A DNA stretch of 64,000 nucleotides from Promerops cafer (GCA_013398275.1 VZSE01006608.1:1796441-1860440), one strand, 5' to 3'; positions 42,680 to 57,205 are shown, counted from the first letter of the stretch. The notes: generated by a model from the sequence alone, not told the origin. Made by a program: numbers and translations.

Positions 42680-43660
42680 GCAGGGGCCACCTTGGCTACA
42701 GTGACTGTGAACAACGAGGTTTAGGATCCTGAGAGCAGAGAGCAAAGCCATATAACAGACTCACAGCCCTGGACTTCCACAGAACAGGACTGCTCAGTGA
42801 TCAGCTCAGAAGAACTTCAAAGGAGGCTGTCCTGGAGAGGAGTCCAGGAGAGCTTGTTGATTTTCATGGATCTCCTCCTACAAGCTCAAGAATAGTCCTT
42901 ACCAGTGAATCAAGCAAAGGTGGGAGGAGGCCTACATGGACAAACAAGAACACTCTGACTGAGCTCAAATGTAAAAGGGAGTGCACAAGGATCACAAGCC
43001 TGATCCAGGTGATCCAGAAGAAACCAAGACACTGTCTGAGCATGCAGTGATAGGGGTTAGGAATGCCGCAGCCTATGGGAAAGCCAAAAGCCACTTGGAT
43101 TTCCATCTGGTACAGGACATGAAGGGCAACAAGAAAGGCTTCCAAACATACAAAGAAGGTAGATTTATGAAGAATAAAACATAGTTAATCAGCCTGATGG
43201 CCATTTTAAAGAGTTGACTGGCTTAGTAGATGAGAGAAGAGCAGCAGGTATTTTTTAACTCTGATACCAGGAAGGTTTTTGACACTGTCTCCTATTACGT
43301 TCTTATGGACAAACTAATGAAGTATGGGACAGATAAAAATGAACAGTGAACTGAACTGGAAATTGAAAGTGTTGTGAACAACAGGAAGCGGTCCAGCTGG
43401 AGGCCAAGTATGAAATTAGAAGACATACAGAAACAAACTGAAATAGAGGAAAACCCGTATAAACATCACGACCACCCTAAATTTTATTATAAGCACGATC
43501 AAAGACTGAAACACGTTGCCAGAAAAGCTGCTGAGTCTCCATACTTGTGGTCAAAAGCAGCCTGGACACCATCCTGGGCAGCCTGCTCCAGTTTATTGAA
43601 CTGAATGACCTTCAGAAGTGCCTTCCAACCTCAATGATTACTGATACTGTGAAAACTGGT
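42680..43660 (+). mobile_element. CR1 LINE, internally deleted copy
   Basis: Three blocks in consensus order. (1) 42680-43165 corresponds to the stretch between endonuclease and reverse transcriptase, recognisable by a KGNKKGF motif at 43121-43141 and upstream AKSHLDFHLVQDM. (2) 43190-43410 is from the reverse transcriptase, with GLVDERR-like sequence and FDTVSYYVLMDKLMKYG at 43277-43327, then a WRPS motif. (3) 43500-43660 is the 3' end, with AAESPYL-like sequence and the GACCTTCAGAAGTGCCTTCC tail. The parts between the blocks are missing and stops interrupt the frames, so it is dead. It is inserted antisense to ARHGAP21. The terminal octamer repeats of CR1 are degenerate. Confidence 0.85.
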
Positions 43661-45840
43661 TTTAAATCTGTGCCATATTTTCAGCAGAGAGAAAGCATTT
43701 TACAGCAGCTACACAAATCGGAGCTGCAGGCAAATCAGGTTCAGATTATTTTTGGTGAAGAGCTACATTCTAGCTCAAATCCCTAACATCCCCTACCTGC
43801 TCATATCCAATACAGTCTGCAATACCCCCTGCTAACATGCACATAGGACTTTCAACATAAGTATAAAAGTGTATCCATTCCTTCTCTGTCATTCTCATTT
43901 AATTTACTGAAACAATGCTATTCATGCAATTGCCATCATTTTCTAAACCTTCTGGCTTCGACAACCACTTTCACAATTATAATATATAATCACGTGTATA
44001 TGGAAGGAAGGAGGAAAACAGAAGAACAAATTCACCTCACTATCGCTCTCAGAGGGCCAGAAACTCTCAAGTCAGAGATCTAACACCAAAGAGAGATTGC
44101 TGCAGGTATAGCAGTGGTTTCCAGGATCCAGGTAAAATCCTGCGGTAGGTACAGAAAATAAAACCACACAAAGGAAGACAAAATTCTCTTAAAACAGGCA
44201 AAGTCTGCTAATGCTGGAAGGAGAGACTAGATTAACTATAATTAGACTTCACTCCATGACTTGCTATGGAAAGATGCTCAAGAATTTCCTTTAGTTTTGC
44301 TTTTTTTTTTTTTTTTAGATTAAATTTACATTTTTAAAATTCACAACTTGTAATATTTACAACAAGGAGTCTTATCTGCCTGGTTTTGGAGACATACCTA
44401 CAACACTTTCAAGTTGCAGACATTCAAAAAAGCAGGCCTCATTTTTCACAGATTTCCTTTAAGCAGACAAGCTGTCTCAACCTCTAAATTTGAGTAAGAA
44501 TAAAGGAGTTGTATAAAAAGATGAACATTTTGTTCCTGAAACAAATTTATCTGCTTCCACTGTGTTTAGCTTCAATATACAGTTATTTTTACATTCTTCA
44601 TATTTTCGTATTTTCACACTGTGACTTCATATATAACAGCATGTCAGGTTTTCTATAGCATATATGGTCTTGCATTATACAAAGAACTAGTATTTGTAGG
44701 CTTTTTACTCTAACAAGTGAAGAAAATGTTAGTTGCTTGGGTTATTTTTACTTAAACCTGACACTGATCTTCCCAAAAGAAGGTTTGAAGAAAGTATACA
44801 ATTCAAGTCATTTATTTATATTCTAGCATATAATACCAAAAGCAGTCAGCATTAAAGAACAGAATAGGCACAACTGATTTTTGAAAGAATTAAAGGTTTT
44901 TTTCAAAGGCTCATTTATTAGAACCACTGATCCAAAGCCTGCTGAAGTCCAGAACCATCTCCAGCTGAAAGAACTCATACAGGCTATTTATGAAGTATGA
45001 GTAAATGTAATTGTTCCCCTATTTTACTATTTTAAATTAGACGAAGTACTTTTTTTCCACTGATTATTAAAAAACTTTTATTAATATAAGCAACACAAGA
45101 TGTCTTCTGACATATTTTTTTTTTGTACTTTTTGAAATCATCTAACCTAAATCTGCACTTAAGAATAAAAAATAGTCTGGAATTCAATCATTTAAAACAA
45201 TAAAGACAATGGAACTTCTCAGAACTCCTTGGAACTCAAAGTACAGAACAGTATAATGGAAAAGTAAAGCCTCTACTGCGACTTTGTTACAGCCATTTGT
45301 AAATAAGGTACCAGAGAAAAACAGGCTTGTGAAATTATGTGCACATAGACCAGAACGGCTCTATTAAGCAGTAAGAATAAACTGGAAGATCCTTCTCTAG
45401 TGAGTCATTCTAAAATGCAACTAGTTGTATTTCTTTTCCAAATGAGAAGTGTCTTTGCAATAAAGAAATCAAGTTCCACAAAAAACAACTGCGCCATGGG
45501 ATAAAGAATACAGAGAAAGGACAACCACTATTCCTCATGCCTTGAAGAGCTTAGCAACACTCAGTTGAGGACATATTCTTGTAATCCCAGCTTTCTCACT
45601 TACAAAAGTAGAGAAGACTAGAGGCACTTTCCAAGGAATGAAAGCTCAAGGTATCTTGGGTCCTAAGCAGGAAAGAGAAATCTCCCAGACCAGATTATCC
45701 AAGTGGAGGAAGTCACCACAGTATTAACTGAATTTAAGGTCAAGTCACTCCCACAAATCCTGGTTTTAATCTCACACATAATGCCTTCCCCTTAACTCAT
45801 TCGTTAGTATTAATGTTTTGAATTTTTAAAAAGTCCAATA

Positions 45841-45940
45841 ATTAAAAAAAAGAAAAAACCCAAAAACCACCACCCACACAGCAACACACCACCAAAAAAC
45901 ATACCCAGTAACCACAAACAAAAAAACCCCAACATTAAAA
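45841..45940. repeat. A/C-rich low-complexity patch
   Basis: About 100 bp that is nearly G-free on the plus strand, mixing A runs with CCAC, CACACC and AAAACCCC blocks. Same character as the patches near 16719 and 50482. Confidence 0.7.
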
Positions 45941-47424
45941 CATCATTATTCACTTTTTTGGCACTATCCAAAATAAGATGATTGTGGTGTTTGTGCTTCA
46001 CCTCTCTCACAGCAGACACAGAACCTAACACAGAAAAAAATTCTGTTTTCAAACTTCAGATTCCCACTGTGAACTGCAAAGAAGCTTATAGACAACCATT
46101 ACATCACTTAGTGATATTGCATCATCCAAAACTTAAGCCACTGAATTCTGGCCATGAAATGTATAAAGGTTAACATGCTGAGGGAGTTGCAAGGGGGGAA
46201 TCTTTTTCCCAAATACACTCACACCAGGATAGTGTGAAAAACAGGCACCACTGAATTCTTAACTGAATACAAGATTTTTTCCTAAGTTTATCCAAGTCCC
46301 CGATTTAAATGAAACAAGGAAAAAAATTATTTTCTACAGACAAACTTACCAGTGAGGACTGTTTACCCTGAACACACCTTGCTGAGTAACTGTCTAATAT
46401 TACCACTGGCTCTACTCACTCGCATTAAAGAATTTAGTTTCTCAGTCATGAATCACTGATTACAAGAGCAAAAACCATCTTAGCCACAGATGCCTATTAA
46501 CATTTTAGATCTAGCTTTAAAAATAGTTTTTGGGGGTGGAGCTTATTTGTCTACCCACCCACAAAAGACAAAAACTCCAACTCAACAAAACCATTTTTGT
46601 GGCCATCTCATTTCCCAGTTGCTTAGGTAGAAGTTTACCTTTTTTCTCCTTACCTTCTGGATAACTGATTTTCAGGACTGGTGAAGGGGAGAAGTTTCAT
46701 TTTGCCAGACAAAGCTGCTCCCTCCAGTCCCTTCCCTGTCCATACATCACCTAGTCCCATCCCTTTGGAGCTATGCAGCTTGCTGTGTAGCCTCTGAAAG
46801 TGCTATTTCCTTCCCTTAAGCTGTAGAAAGGGAGCGAAAGAGGAGTAACTATCCCCCAGCAAACAGAAGTTCCAGCAGCATCATTCACCACGAAAGGAGT
46901 TTTCCACAGGATCTAAGTGGTTTACTGAGTTTGCTGCTGCAATAACACCTGGAATCAAAAATTAAGTCCTGCAATGTAATGCAATCCACCAAAAAGGTGG
47001 CACAGAAAACTATTCCATAGGCAAAAAAAGCACTTGCCTGACTGCAAACAAGTAGAAAAGAAATGAAAGTATGACAGCATATGTAACTTGTGTATACAAC
47101 CCCAAATCACCTTGAGCTCTCCTTCATCTGGGAGTAGGGATGGAGAAGAGATGGAGTGAACACAAAAGCAGGCAATGGTGCATTTCACTTTAGCTTACTG
47201 AAACTGGAGAACATTAGACCCATATGATGCAACAACTTTAACAAAAGTGAGTAAAACCAAAGACATAAGTTTTGTATCTTCAAGAAGCAAAAACAGGCCC
47301 AGTCCTGAATATCTGAAAAACTCCATTTCCTGTTCCTGATCACCAACAGCTGCCTTGTTGCATCAGGCTTGGTACCTCCTGAAAGCAGAAGGAATCCTGA
47401 TGAGCTATTATGGAATCAGCATTG

Positions 47425-47560
47425 CAACATGTAAGAACACCTGCAGATCAGATCGAAGATTCAACTAGCCCAGCTCTAACAGTGACCAAATGCAGATAGC
47501 TGTGAATAATTAGGAAAGAACACAAACAGGCATCACTAGACTATCCTCCCAGCTTTAATT
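47425..47560 (+). mobile_element. Ancient sauropsid interspersed repeat, degenerate
   Basis: The segment contains in order the landmarks of an old interspersed repeat that is common in turtles and crocodilians and rarer in birds: a GTAAGAAC start, AACTAGCCCAGCTCTAACAG, GACCAAATGCAGATAGCT, GGAAAGAACACAAACAGGCA and a CCTCCCAGC end. I recognise the pattern but cannot give the family name with confidence. It has no coding capacity. Confidence 0.4.
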
Positions 47561-50481
47561 ATTCAAAATCCATAATTCATTCCACTGCAAGGGCACTGAG
47601 TAACTCTAAAAGTATTGCTCTTTCAAAAATACATCCAGGTTACACACATGCTTTTAGCTTCCACAATATTAAGGTGCAGAATAACAAGTTTTAATTTATT
47701 TTTATGCAAAGGACCATCTCCTTTTGCTTGTTCTCACCCCACCATGCTCATCTGACACCTCTAAGTTCTTGGTGTAGATAGTAAAGAGCCTATCCATAGA
47801 AATTCAAGATGAAGATGGAGAAAGCTACAACATCTCAACATCACCTGTCTCTAGTCTCCGCCTTCCCAAACTGCAAAATCCTAGCTTCCGTTTTTGGTTT
47901 TGATACAGAAACAACTCCATATATTCAATTATCATAGTTAGCTTTCTCCACAACTTTTCTGGCTCTACTATATTGCTCCTGAGGTGGGGCAAAATGAAGA
48001 GAGATGGGACCTAGACACACCATCTCCAAGTGCACAATGGATTTATATACTGAGGTATAACAGAGAACACTGTTCAATATCATTAGGAAATGGATGACAA
48101 TCTGCTCTTTTGAACAACACCAAGCATTAAGGTGCTGTTTAATCCTTGGAGTTACCTACCAGAACATTTAAGACTTCACCCATGAGCTCCTGGTTAATCA
48201 TTACCACTCAGTATTTTATACGTGACACAATAGTTCGACATTTACGCACATTTTATATCAACTAGTGCTGAAGAACGTCCTTTAGCATTTCTGCACAGAC
48301 AATTCATCTTCACTAATCTGAGTAACTATCAGCAGGGAAAAGTTCTCTACAAAGAAAGATAACAAAAGAAGCACTTTTACCTCTCTATTGCCATTAAACT
48401 CATGAAAACACCAGACAGTTAGCAGACCTGTTTAGATATATGGCTGAATCATAGCCTCAGTCACAGTGCAAATGGAGAAAAAATTACTCAAAACCATCTA
48501 CAGTTTTGAACTCACAAAAAACAACACCTAAAGGGCATGGGCTACAAAACACTACTTCTGTTGGCCTGTTTCCATCATATAACATAATGTTTTCAGAACA
48601 CTTTCATACAGAAAAAACCCTTTGTTGCACAGACTCAGCTACAAGGACCATTTTGGTTCTGTATGCAGTATTTTTAAAAAGCGGGAATACTACTTCTCAT
48701 GTTTTAAAAAAATTAAAATGCTAACAAAAGAGATACAAGCAATGAGCTTGTAAGACCACCTCCATGACATCAGGATCAGAATACCAGCTTGCCAGACTAC
48801 CTACTGCTACTGAATTACTCAGCATCTGATTCAGATGCACAGATTGCAAGGAATACAGAAGATTATTCTTGTTCACTCGTTTCACTCTTCCAATTTTCAT
48901 ATTATTGGTAATTTGGCAAGATGGGAAACCTTAATACCCTCAGAGTAGCACACACGCCATTCATTCTTCTTTCCTTAAGAAAGATGGTCTTAAAATCCCA
49001 CCTCACAAGCAGCTCCAAAGCAACTTCTCCAACACATTTTAAGAAAATAACTAAAGCATACAGAAAATCTGAGACTTTATTTAGATAGACCCACGCAAAG
49101 ACAGTGTAAGTACAGAGAATGGAGCAGAAGGCCTGTAAAATTGCCATGAAAATTGATTACTCTGGGCAAAGTTTACTTACTCACCTTTTACCATGATGAT
49201 TGAGGATAATAAAATTTTAAAATGCATGCAAGAAGGAACAAGTCAGATTTTACAGCCATTGATGAGTAAGAAATGTTTGAGGCTATACATGGGAATACTT
49301 TTCACTGGAGTAACAGGCTCCCTATTGAAGTTGCATCAAAATTAGAGAGGTGAGAAGAAAAGCACAATGACAATAACAAAGCACGAAGTGCAATGGGACA
49401 GCCTGTTACATGAAAACTGCAGCATTTCTTTTGGAGATAACCCTAACCAGATTTTTATCTTAAAAAAACAGGACAGAACCCACAGGTAAGAAGAGTCACG
49501 TGCTTGAGGAGCACATAATAGACATGCTGCTTCTTTTGCTGACCAAAAAGAACAACAACAAAATGTTTCAGTTCTCAATTCTTGCATCAAAAGGAAATTG
49601 TGATAGCTTTGCATATTCCTGCAAGCGCTGACTGACCTCTAGCCCTCTTAAACATTATGGAACTGAGGACATATACATTTAAACATGTCTAAACTACCAT
49701 AGACTTTAATGAAAGAATTGTATTTAAATATCTGTCGAGCTTCATAGGAAATCAATCCCTTCCACATTCTATTACATCAGGACAGACCTTGAAGAAGTTA
49801 TAATGTTGATTTTTTTCTCGAAAATAACTGGAATTGTGTAATGGTTTTGAAATCCACATGACTTTAGCTCCATAAATTAGTTTTTGAATAACACCTCTCC
49901 CTGTGCAGTTTTCCAATAAAAAACTGCAACTTAAGTTGTAGACTGAGCTCCGTTTCAGTTTTCAAAATTGAGTATTTCACCTCAATATTGTGAATGTATC
50001 ACCGAGCAGACTGTATCTATCTGCCACAATCCAAGTGATCTGTAAGGGATTCTTGAGAGTTTAGAAGATTCTCTTTTAGTTCATCCCATGGACAGAACAA
50101 GTTGTATCCAAGATCTCTATTCACCTTCAAGTTTTAAATCACATCATCATTTGCATTTTAGTCTTTTCTGCCCTTGCACTTAGACTGAGAGAATTACACA
50201 GATATATTCAACACTAATATTTAGGGAAATTTAAGAAGCATTGATTTTTTTTAATTTTTTTTTTTTATTACAGGATTGTTCACTCTTATGTCTCAAACTT
50301 CGCAACACAAAAAGTCCCAAATATTTAGATGAAAAACTCAACTAGAAGAGAACAAAATATAGTCCTTTAAAGGGTGAGTGGTTTGCAATAAAGTTTCAAT
50401 AAGAAATAGTATTTCATCAAAGTGTACAAAGAGATATACATACGTACAAATAGGAGGGCACATTGCCATTTCCATTAGGTT

Positions 50482-50592
50482 AAAAAAAAAAAAAAAAAAA
50501 CCACTCCCAACAAAAACCCACAAACCCCACAAAAAAGCCAACCAAAAAAACCAAAACCCCAGAGCAAACAAACAAAAACCGAAACCCCCACA
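50482..50592. repeat. Poly(A) plus A/C-rich low-complexity patch
   Basis: A run of 19 A is followed by about 90 bp of almost pure A and C with only three G. The A run could be the seed from which the patch expanded or degraded. Confidence 0.75.
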
Positions 50593-51602
50593 CAAGTTCA
50601 GGTTTCTCTTTTCACCCTATTTGTACCAACTGCAACTGTTACTCAGAAGCATTTAAAATTTCTCTCCTCAATACCGTTTATATGGTTTTCTATTTGATTT
50701 CTTGTCCCTGGCCCTTCAAACAGACAAATACAAACCTCAGCATTTAAAATACAGAAGATTGTATTATCCAGCCAACTTAGTGATGCCAGTGCAAGATTAT
50801 TCCCTACAGCGTATTTGCTAGTGCTTAATGCAGTCCATACTGTGTGTCCTAACACATTATGCAAATGACACACATATGAAAGAAAATGTCTATCTCAGAG
50901 TGCCCCCCTCCACCAACAGACAATCTGTAATTAGCCATGTCCTCTAATGAGGCACCTCATTCACTCTCACCAAAGCAGCAGCTGCTGGCAAATGGAAATA
51001 AAGAAATTTAGAACAAAAATCACGCTACTACCTACACTCCCAAAGGTGTATACTCATGGTTGAAGCCAGAGTCAAAATCTAAACAGCTGTTTGTGTTTTT
51101 CCAGAATGCCCACACAGAACCTCTCATGCCCAGCACCAAATATTTACTAACATGATTTATATCAGGCTCTCTCAAACAGGCTGTAGAGAGCTGCAGCAAC
51201 AGATCCCAAGGCTTCACTGAAATACTTATCTACAAGTTCTCAATGCAAAGATCTAGAACAGAAAATATAAAGCAGCAACACTTTCTGCTGAACACAATTC
51301 CCTGGCATACAGAACAACAGGGTACACCGATTCAGAAAAATGCAGTAGTTCTAGCCCCCCAGCACAGAGAAGCAGAGAACAAAGCATACAGTTGTGCCTA
51401 ATCTTCACCACCCTATTACCAAGTGATCCAATCACTAAACTCTAGTATCACCTCCACAAAAGAGTTCTTTTCAAATCCAACAGCAGTCATTGAACAGTAA
51501 ATTCAGAAAATTGTTTCCCTGCTACCAAAGTAAACAAAACAGGGAGAAGCCAGAGTTCCCATCTAACTATTGTAAATGAAAAATACATTTCACCATGGTT
51601 TT

Positions 51603-51660
51603 AAAACAAACAAACAAACAAAAAAACAACAAAAAAAAACCTAACAAAAAGGAACAACAC
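51603..51660. repeat. (CAAA)n / A-rich simple repeat
   Basis: Several CAAA units run into A stretches interrupted by single C and then AACAACAC. Same compositional class as the neighbouring patch at 50482. Confidence 0.8.
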
Positions 51661-54170
51661 ACAACTGAGGAAGCATTCCCATTAAATAACCTTTATTTAC
51701 TCAGGAACTGTATACACAAAACAGCTTAATCCCACCTTGCAACTCTAAGATTATGCACTTTCAGGTTTACAAGATGTGTCAGGCCTCTGATATGAACACA
51801 ATCAAAGCTTGTTTGATGTCACTGCTCCCAACCATTATACTTCTACTGTGTGTGCCTACTAATGGGTGATGGGCAAAAAATGGAGTGTCTTTGCAAAAAA
51901 ATAAAAATTACAAGATGTAAGAAGGATTTGGACAGCAGAAAAGCAAAGCATTTACAATAATCTACATTTCATATTATAAACAGGCAAAGTGTTACAAGAT
52001 TTCTGTAAAAAGAAATCAATCTGACCAGACAACATAACTCGCATCCACTGTCTGTGTACTATGCTTAGCGTAACATATTTTTAGTATACATCCATTATCT
52101 ATTGTAGCAGGCAGACAAACACTGCCTCTGTAGCAAGGCCCTAAGTTCAAGGTTTTGACGAGATCACAGGCTCTGACTGCTTCCACAATCATGGAATTGT
52201 ATCTAACAGCTCACCAGACTGACTTCTGGAGTACTGTCAATTCAGACTGTTTCAATGCAGTTTAGAAGCCTCAATATTTACTAACTGGGGCTAACACATG
52301 CTTTTTTAAAAACAATGACTCCTATTAACCACAAGAAATAAATCTTGTTTTCATTTAACATCATCTCATAATTTTTTATATCTGCTTCCTATTCTACACA
52401 ATTTAGCACACAACTGCAAGGGAAGAATAGCAAACAACCTCTGAATGCTAGAAAACCTCATTTTTTTCTTCCACTTCTTATCAGAGAAAAAAACCAAAAC
52501 ATCACCTACAAAGCACCACTATATATTCCTAACAGCTTAGCCTAACATTGCTACTTAGATTTTCTTGGAAAGATACTTTTTCTTCTAGTAAAGCTCACAG
52601 GTTGCACATGTTTATATTATAATCATCATTTACACCACCACATATGTATGTAGTCAGAGAATAAAAGAAAAAAAATACCAGCTTTTACTCTTTTCAGAGC
52701 CCACATTGTTCAGTTATGATTTGGTTATCCACCTACAGCAAGATGTTTTCAAAGATACAAGAAGGACAAGATCACAAATGCATACAGTGTGTGAGATGAA
52801 ATAGCTCCTCTTCCCCAACTGTTCTCTCAATTGTTTTTGTGTGTAAGTAAATACAAATGACATGAATAATATGTCTGAAGTAGCAGATTTTTTTTTGCAT
52901 TTTAATAAAAATCAATAAAAACAGCTAACACAGATAAAAAAGTCAACTTAGTGCTTTGATGTTTATCAAACCTGTTAAAGAAAAAAGTTCAGTTGTATAA
53001 TGCATATACTGCATGCAGTAAGAGCAGTTATTTCAGGTGGACACAGTTCAAGATACTCTCAGTCCATTGCATTTCTCTTGCAAAAGTATTTTGTTTCAGA
53101 CAATTATACCAAAGTGGTACAATCAACAAAGTTGTATAACTGCGAAGCAAGAAGTCACTTTAGAAAAACATACTATATGTAGTTACATTAGAAGGCAGAT
53201 ACCTTCCCTTTCTTGAAGGAACTACTTCCTGCTTCATTGCCACTTATCAAATACGTAACATTTCCTCATGGAAGAGGTCCATGTTTTGTCAAATTATCCT
53301 AGGCTTATGCAGACATAAATCAGAGCAGAAGTCAGCATTATGCTTGCATGATTAAACAGGATTTGATTCAAGCTTTTTGAACAGCTGCAACCAAAACTCC
53401 TGGTAAGGCTGGTATTTATACTGAATTTATTAAACAGAAGCTTTCTGCAGAATTCTCTATCACTGTAAGTAATGTACACTTTTAAAAACCAGTGTTGTGT
53501 ACTATTTGACATATAAAATTTTACAAATGGATTTTTCTAATTTTGATCTTAAACATTATGATCAAACCTTCCAGCGTCTGAGTATCAGACATAGAAAAAG
53601 CATCAGTACCCAACAACAGAGTTCCAGAACAGTTCACGTTTACAGGCAGAATTACAGAAAGACTGACATTCTACTCTGATAGTGGAGTGATGTAACACCT
53701 GGGGGTCACCACTTGAAGTCTACCAATGTCATCCCAACCAAGCTATTAAAATAGTAAACGACCTATTCATTATTGTTAGCGAGAAGGCAAATGATTTTCT
53801 ATTTTTAGTGCCATCATTGCCCTTCTCTGGTTCCTGACCCAGCACATGCTTCTCTTCAGTTTACGCAGTTGCACTCTCTCTGATAAGGTGTAGGAGTAAG
53901 AATATTGTGGGGTTTTCTCCTTCTCTGAAATTGAACAGTTGTGGTTACAAAGCAAGTACTAATATACCTCTTTTTTTTTTTTTTACAGAAGTCTCTGGAA
54001 ATGTATTCCTAACTTTTGACAAATACAGGAGCTCTTGGGAATCACTACAAACCATTCACTATTCCTAACAACTCATCTGCTAAGCAAAACAAAAACATGT
54101 AACAAAACCAAGAGAAAAATATCAGTCAATAAAATTATCTGATAAAGTATTTTTAGTATTCATTCTGCAG

Positions 54171-54214
54171 AATTCATAAACTAGTATAAATTCATAAATT
54201 AGTATTCATAAACT
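54171..54214 (+). repeat. Short AT-rich tandem repeat
   Basis: Two and a half units of about 17 bp built around ATTCATAAA(C/T)TAGTAT. Likely replication slippage. Confidence 0.65.
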
Positions 54215-56425
54215 GAGGAAATAGTATTGTTAAGAATTAAGATTTGGCTTGGCTTTTAAGGCCACACGCACTGTGCTTAATATTTTCTTCAACCTGCATT
54301 TAATATTCAGAATGTACTTTTAATACAGATTAACAGTAAACTATACCACAAAAAGACACAGCACTTCTTTAAACACAAAACAGTAGGAACAAAAAAGCAA
54401 AACAAAACCTAAAAAAAAGGACTTTTTGTTGTGCCTTTCCAGGCAAAGGATGGGAAATTAAATTTACACTAACGAAGGCACCAGTTCCAGCCTCGAATCA
54501 GGACAGGCCTGTAGGTGGGATGTTGTGACTGAAGCAGTACTGCCTGTACCTCAGCAGGGCTTAAACTCTCCAGCAAAATACCGCTACAACCTGAAGGAAT
54601 AGAGATAGCCAATGCTTCTTAATCTAAAAGCCAGAAAGAACACGCTCTCACTTATCTGTCCTTATGAACATAAGCCCAGCAATTCCTCCATTTGTAAACG
54701 TGTGTCAGATTTCAAACAGAATGGCAAACAGCCCTGAGAGTCCCTGGCCCTCTCTGCCAGCTCCCCTAGGAGCCCAGAATACGTGACCTGTCCCTTTGAA
54801 CAGGCGCTCCCTGTTCAGATGGAGCCTGCAAGCCTGTGCAATCTTTGTTCACAGCAACCGTTTCAGTGAAGGGGCTCTGAAGTGAGAAAGGCCACCAGGT
54901 ACAGTGTCAAAAGGAAACCGAAAAAAAAGAAGCGAAAATAAAAACAGAAAACATAGCAAGGCATGACCAAACAGAGTAGGCAGGCATCCAAAACAAAACA
55001 CAATTATTAACCAACATACACGGTATCCAGAGGACTCAAATCGCATGTCCTCTACTCTCCTACCTGCGTACACAAAGACCCACAGAAGCACAACTTCTCA
55101 GTCAGACATTCCCTTTCTTAGTCTAACCACTGATCTTGAAGCTAGAGGACAAGTTTTTCAGTTCTAGCTCAAACCTTGATGACTACAGTTGTACATTTCC
55201 AAAAACTTAAACTGATTGAAAGTCCTAATTTCTGTTGCAACACCCTTGACTGTGATGAAGAACGGCTATGCCTGGAGTCTTCCCTGTGACAGCCTGCTGT
55301 GTGTATAGGTCTACACCTAAACATTAAATGTAGATTACTTAATTACTGCATTATAATGCAAACACCATATGGGATCCAGTGTCCCAAAAACGTAAATCAT
55401 TTTCCAAAATTGCTAATACATTGCACATCAGTATTAGAATACTATAAACCCCTGCAACTGCAGCAATCTTTTGGAAAACCTAAAGTTCCTTTTTATAGTA
55501 GTTGTTTTTCATTAAAGGTGTCCTCTGATCTTTTAAACAGAAAAGCCATTCTTACTGTTCAATACCAATATGAGTGACTTCAATTAAAGGGATTTGTTCA
55601 CATATAGCACATGAAGCACTGTACAGTAACTATTCCATCAAACAAACAGACCAGATCCCAAGCCACAAATCCTCACTATCTTGGAATTTTACATAAACCT
55701 ATGAAAGAAAATAAACTGAACTTTAAGACACGCAGCAATATTACACAAAGGCAACTAAGAATGCACTGCAACCTTGATCAGACATTCACCAGGGCTGTCT
55801 AAGTTCAAGCAAAGATTACATCAGGCCTGCTGTGATTAAGACAATCACAGGTCTAAGCACATGTTTTCTACCAGTTACATTTTAACTCCAACATGTAAGT
55901 ACCTGGCAAAACAACAGGCAGAGCAGTCCATTTTGCAATTCCACACCTATTAGTAGTCCCCAGTTAGACGGCTTTAACACGACGAGCTCCAACAGCACCA
56001 CAGGCACTATTGCTAAGGCTTACCACCACAGGGAGAGGTAGATTATGACAAGGGCCAATGCCAAAGACCAGAAGTTTCAATGTGACAGAACTAAAAAGCA
56101 GGTATTAATTTTTACCCTTAGACATGCAGTTTTCTCCTTTTTCCCACACTACCTGAACAGTACTGAAGAACAGGTTTTCCAAACATTTCTGTTTTTCAGA
56201 AACTGTTTTTCAGCTGTATTTTAACACAAAGTCTTAACATCTTCTGTGCTCTTACTTAAGACTGATTTTATCCTCACCTAACCCACCTGACTTTACGAGA
56301 CTGTGGGAACCTCTTAAATGAGGTGATGGCAGAAAGGAAAATCCTACAATACCATGTGACACTTCCGAATCAAGGCAAAAGGATGAATTCAAGATAGCAG
56401 TAAACTAAAACTCAGTGTCCTAAGG

Positions 56426-56477
56426 AAAAAAAAAAAAAAAATCACACAAAATAAAAAACCACAACCAAACCAAAAAT
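56426..56477. repeat. Poly(A) and A/C-rich patch
   Basis: Seventeen A followed by CACACAAAATAAAAAACC and ACAACCAAACC. It lies about 600 bp from the CpG island, inside intron 1. Confidence 0.75.
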
Positions 56478-57205
56478 GACTCACACTTTTAAATTAAAGT
56501 TCCATAAGTAAAAATCACTCAATTTTATTTCAACTTCAGCAAACAAAAGGGGAATATCTAAATAAAGGCCATATATTTCACAGCCCTATGCAGATTTAAA
56601 TCAGCTTTTTCTTCAGCACAACATACAGACTTTGAGAAATACAAAATAAAGTCTGTCTTTGTAAATAAAGTTTAAGACAAATCTTAAAACAAGTCCTGAA
56701 GCTGTTATATGAATTCTGTTGAATCTAAAGTTAATAGTTGTTTCAGAAACATTACTATTAACACGGAGCACAGAAGGATCACACACAGGTTCTGTGTTAA
56801 AAACTTTGTCTTGCAAGTCAAAACATGCAATGGTGCCACCATAGGGCATGCTATTAAGCTTCTAAACTAATCACATAGAAGATCGTTCCAGCAACAAATG
56901 CTACGAATAGAAATACCCTTAACATAAGCGGCTACGGATAGGCAGGAGAGTGGCAAGTACTGCGTACAAGCAGACAGAAGCCAGACCCTTATTTCTACTA
57001 AAAATCACCACGACAGAAATGCGATACGGACGAGGCCGTACCCCTGAGCGCCCAGCGAAGCGCTCCTCCAGGACGGGCAGGTTGGGCGTGGGAGCGACAC
57101 GCCACGCTCTGCCCGCGGGGCCGGGGGGGCGAGGGGCCCAAGGAGCGGCCCCGGGGAAACCTCCGTCCCGAGGGCGAGGGCGGCGGCGGCTCCGCGGGGC
57201 GGGAA

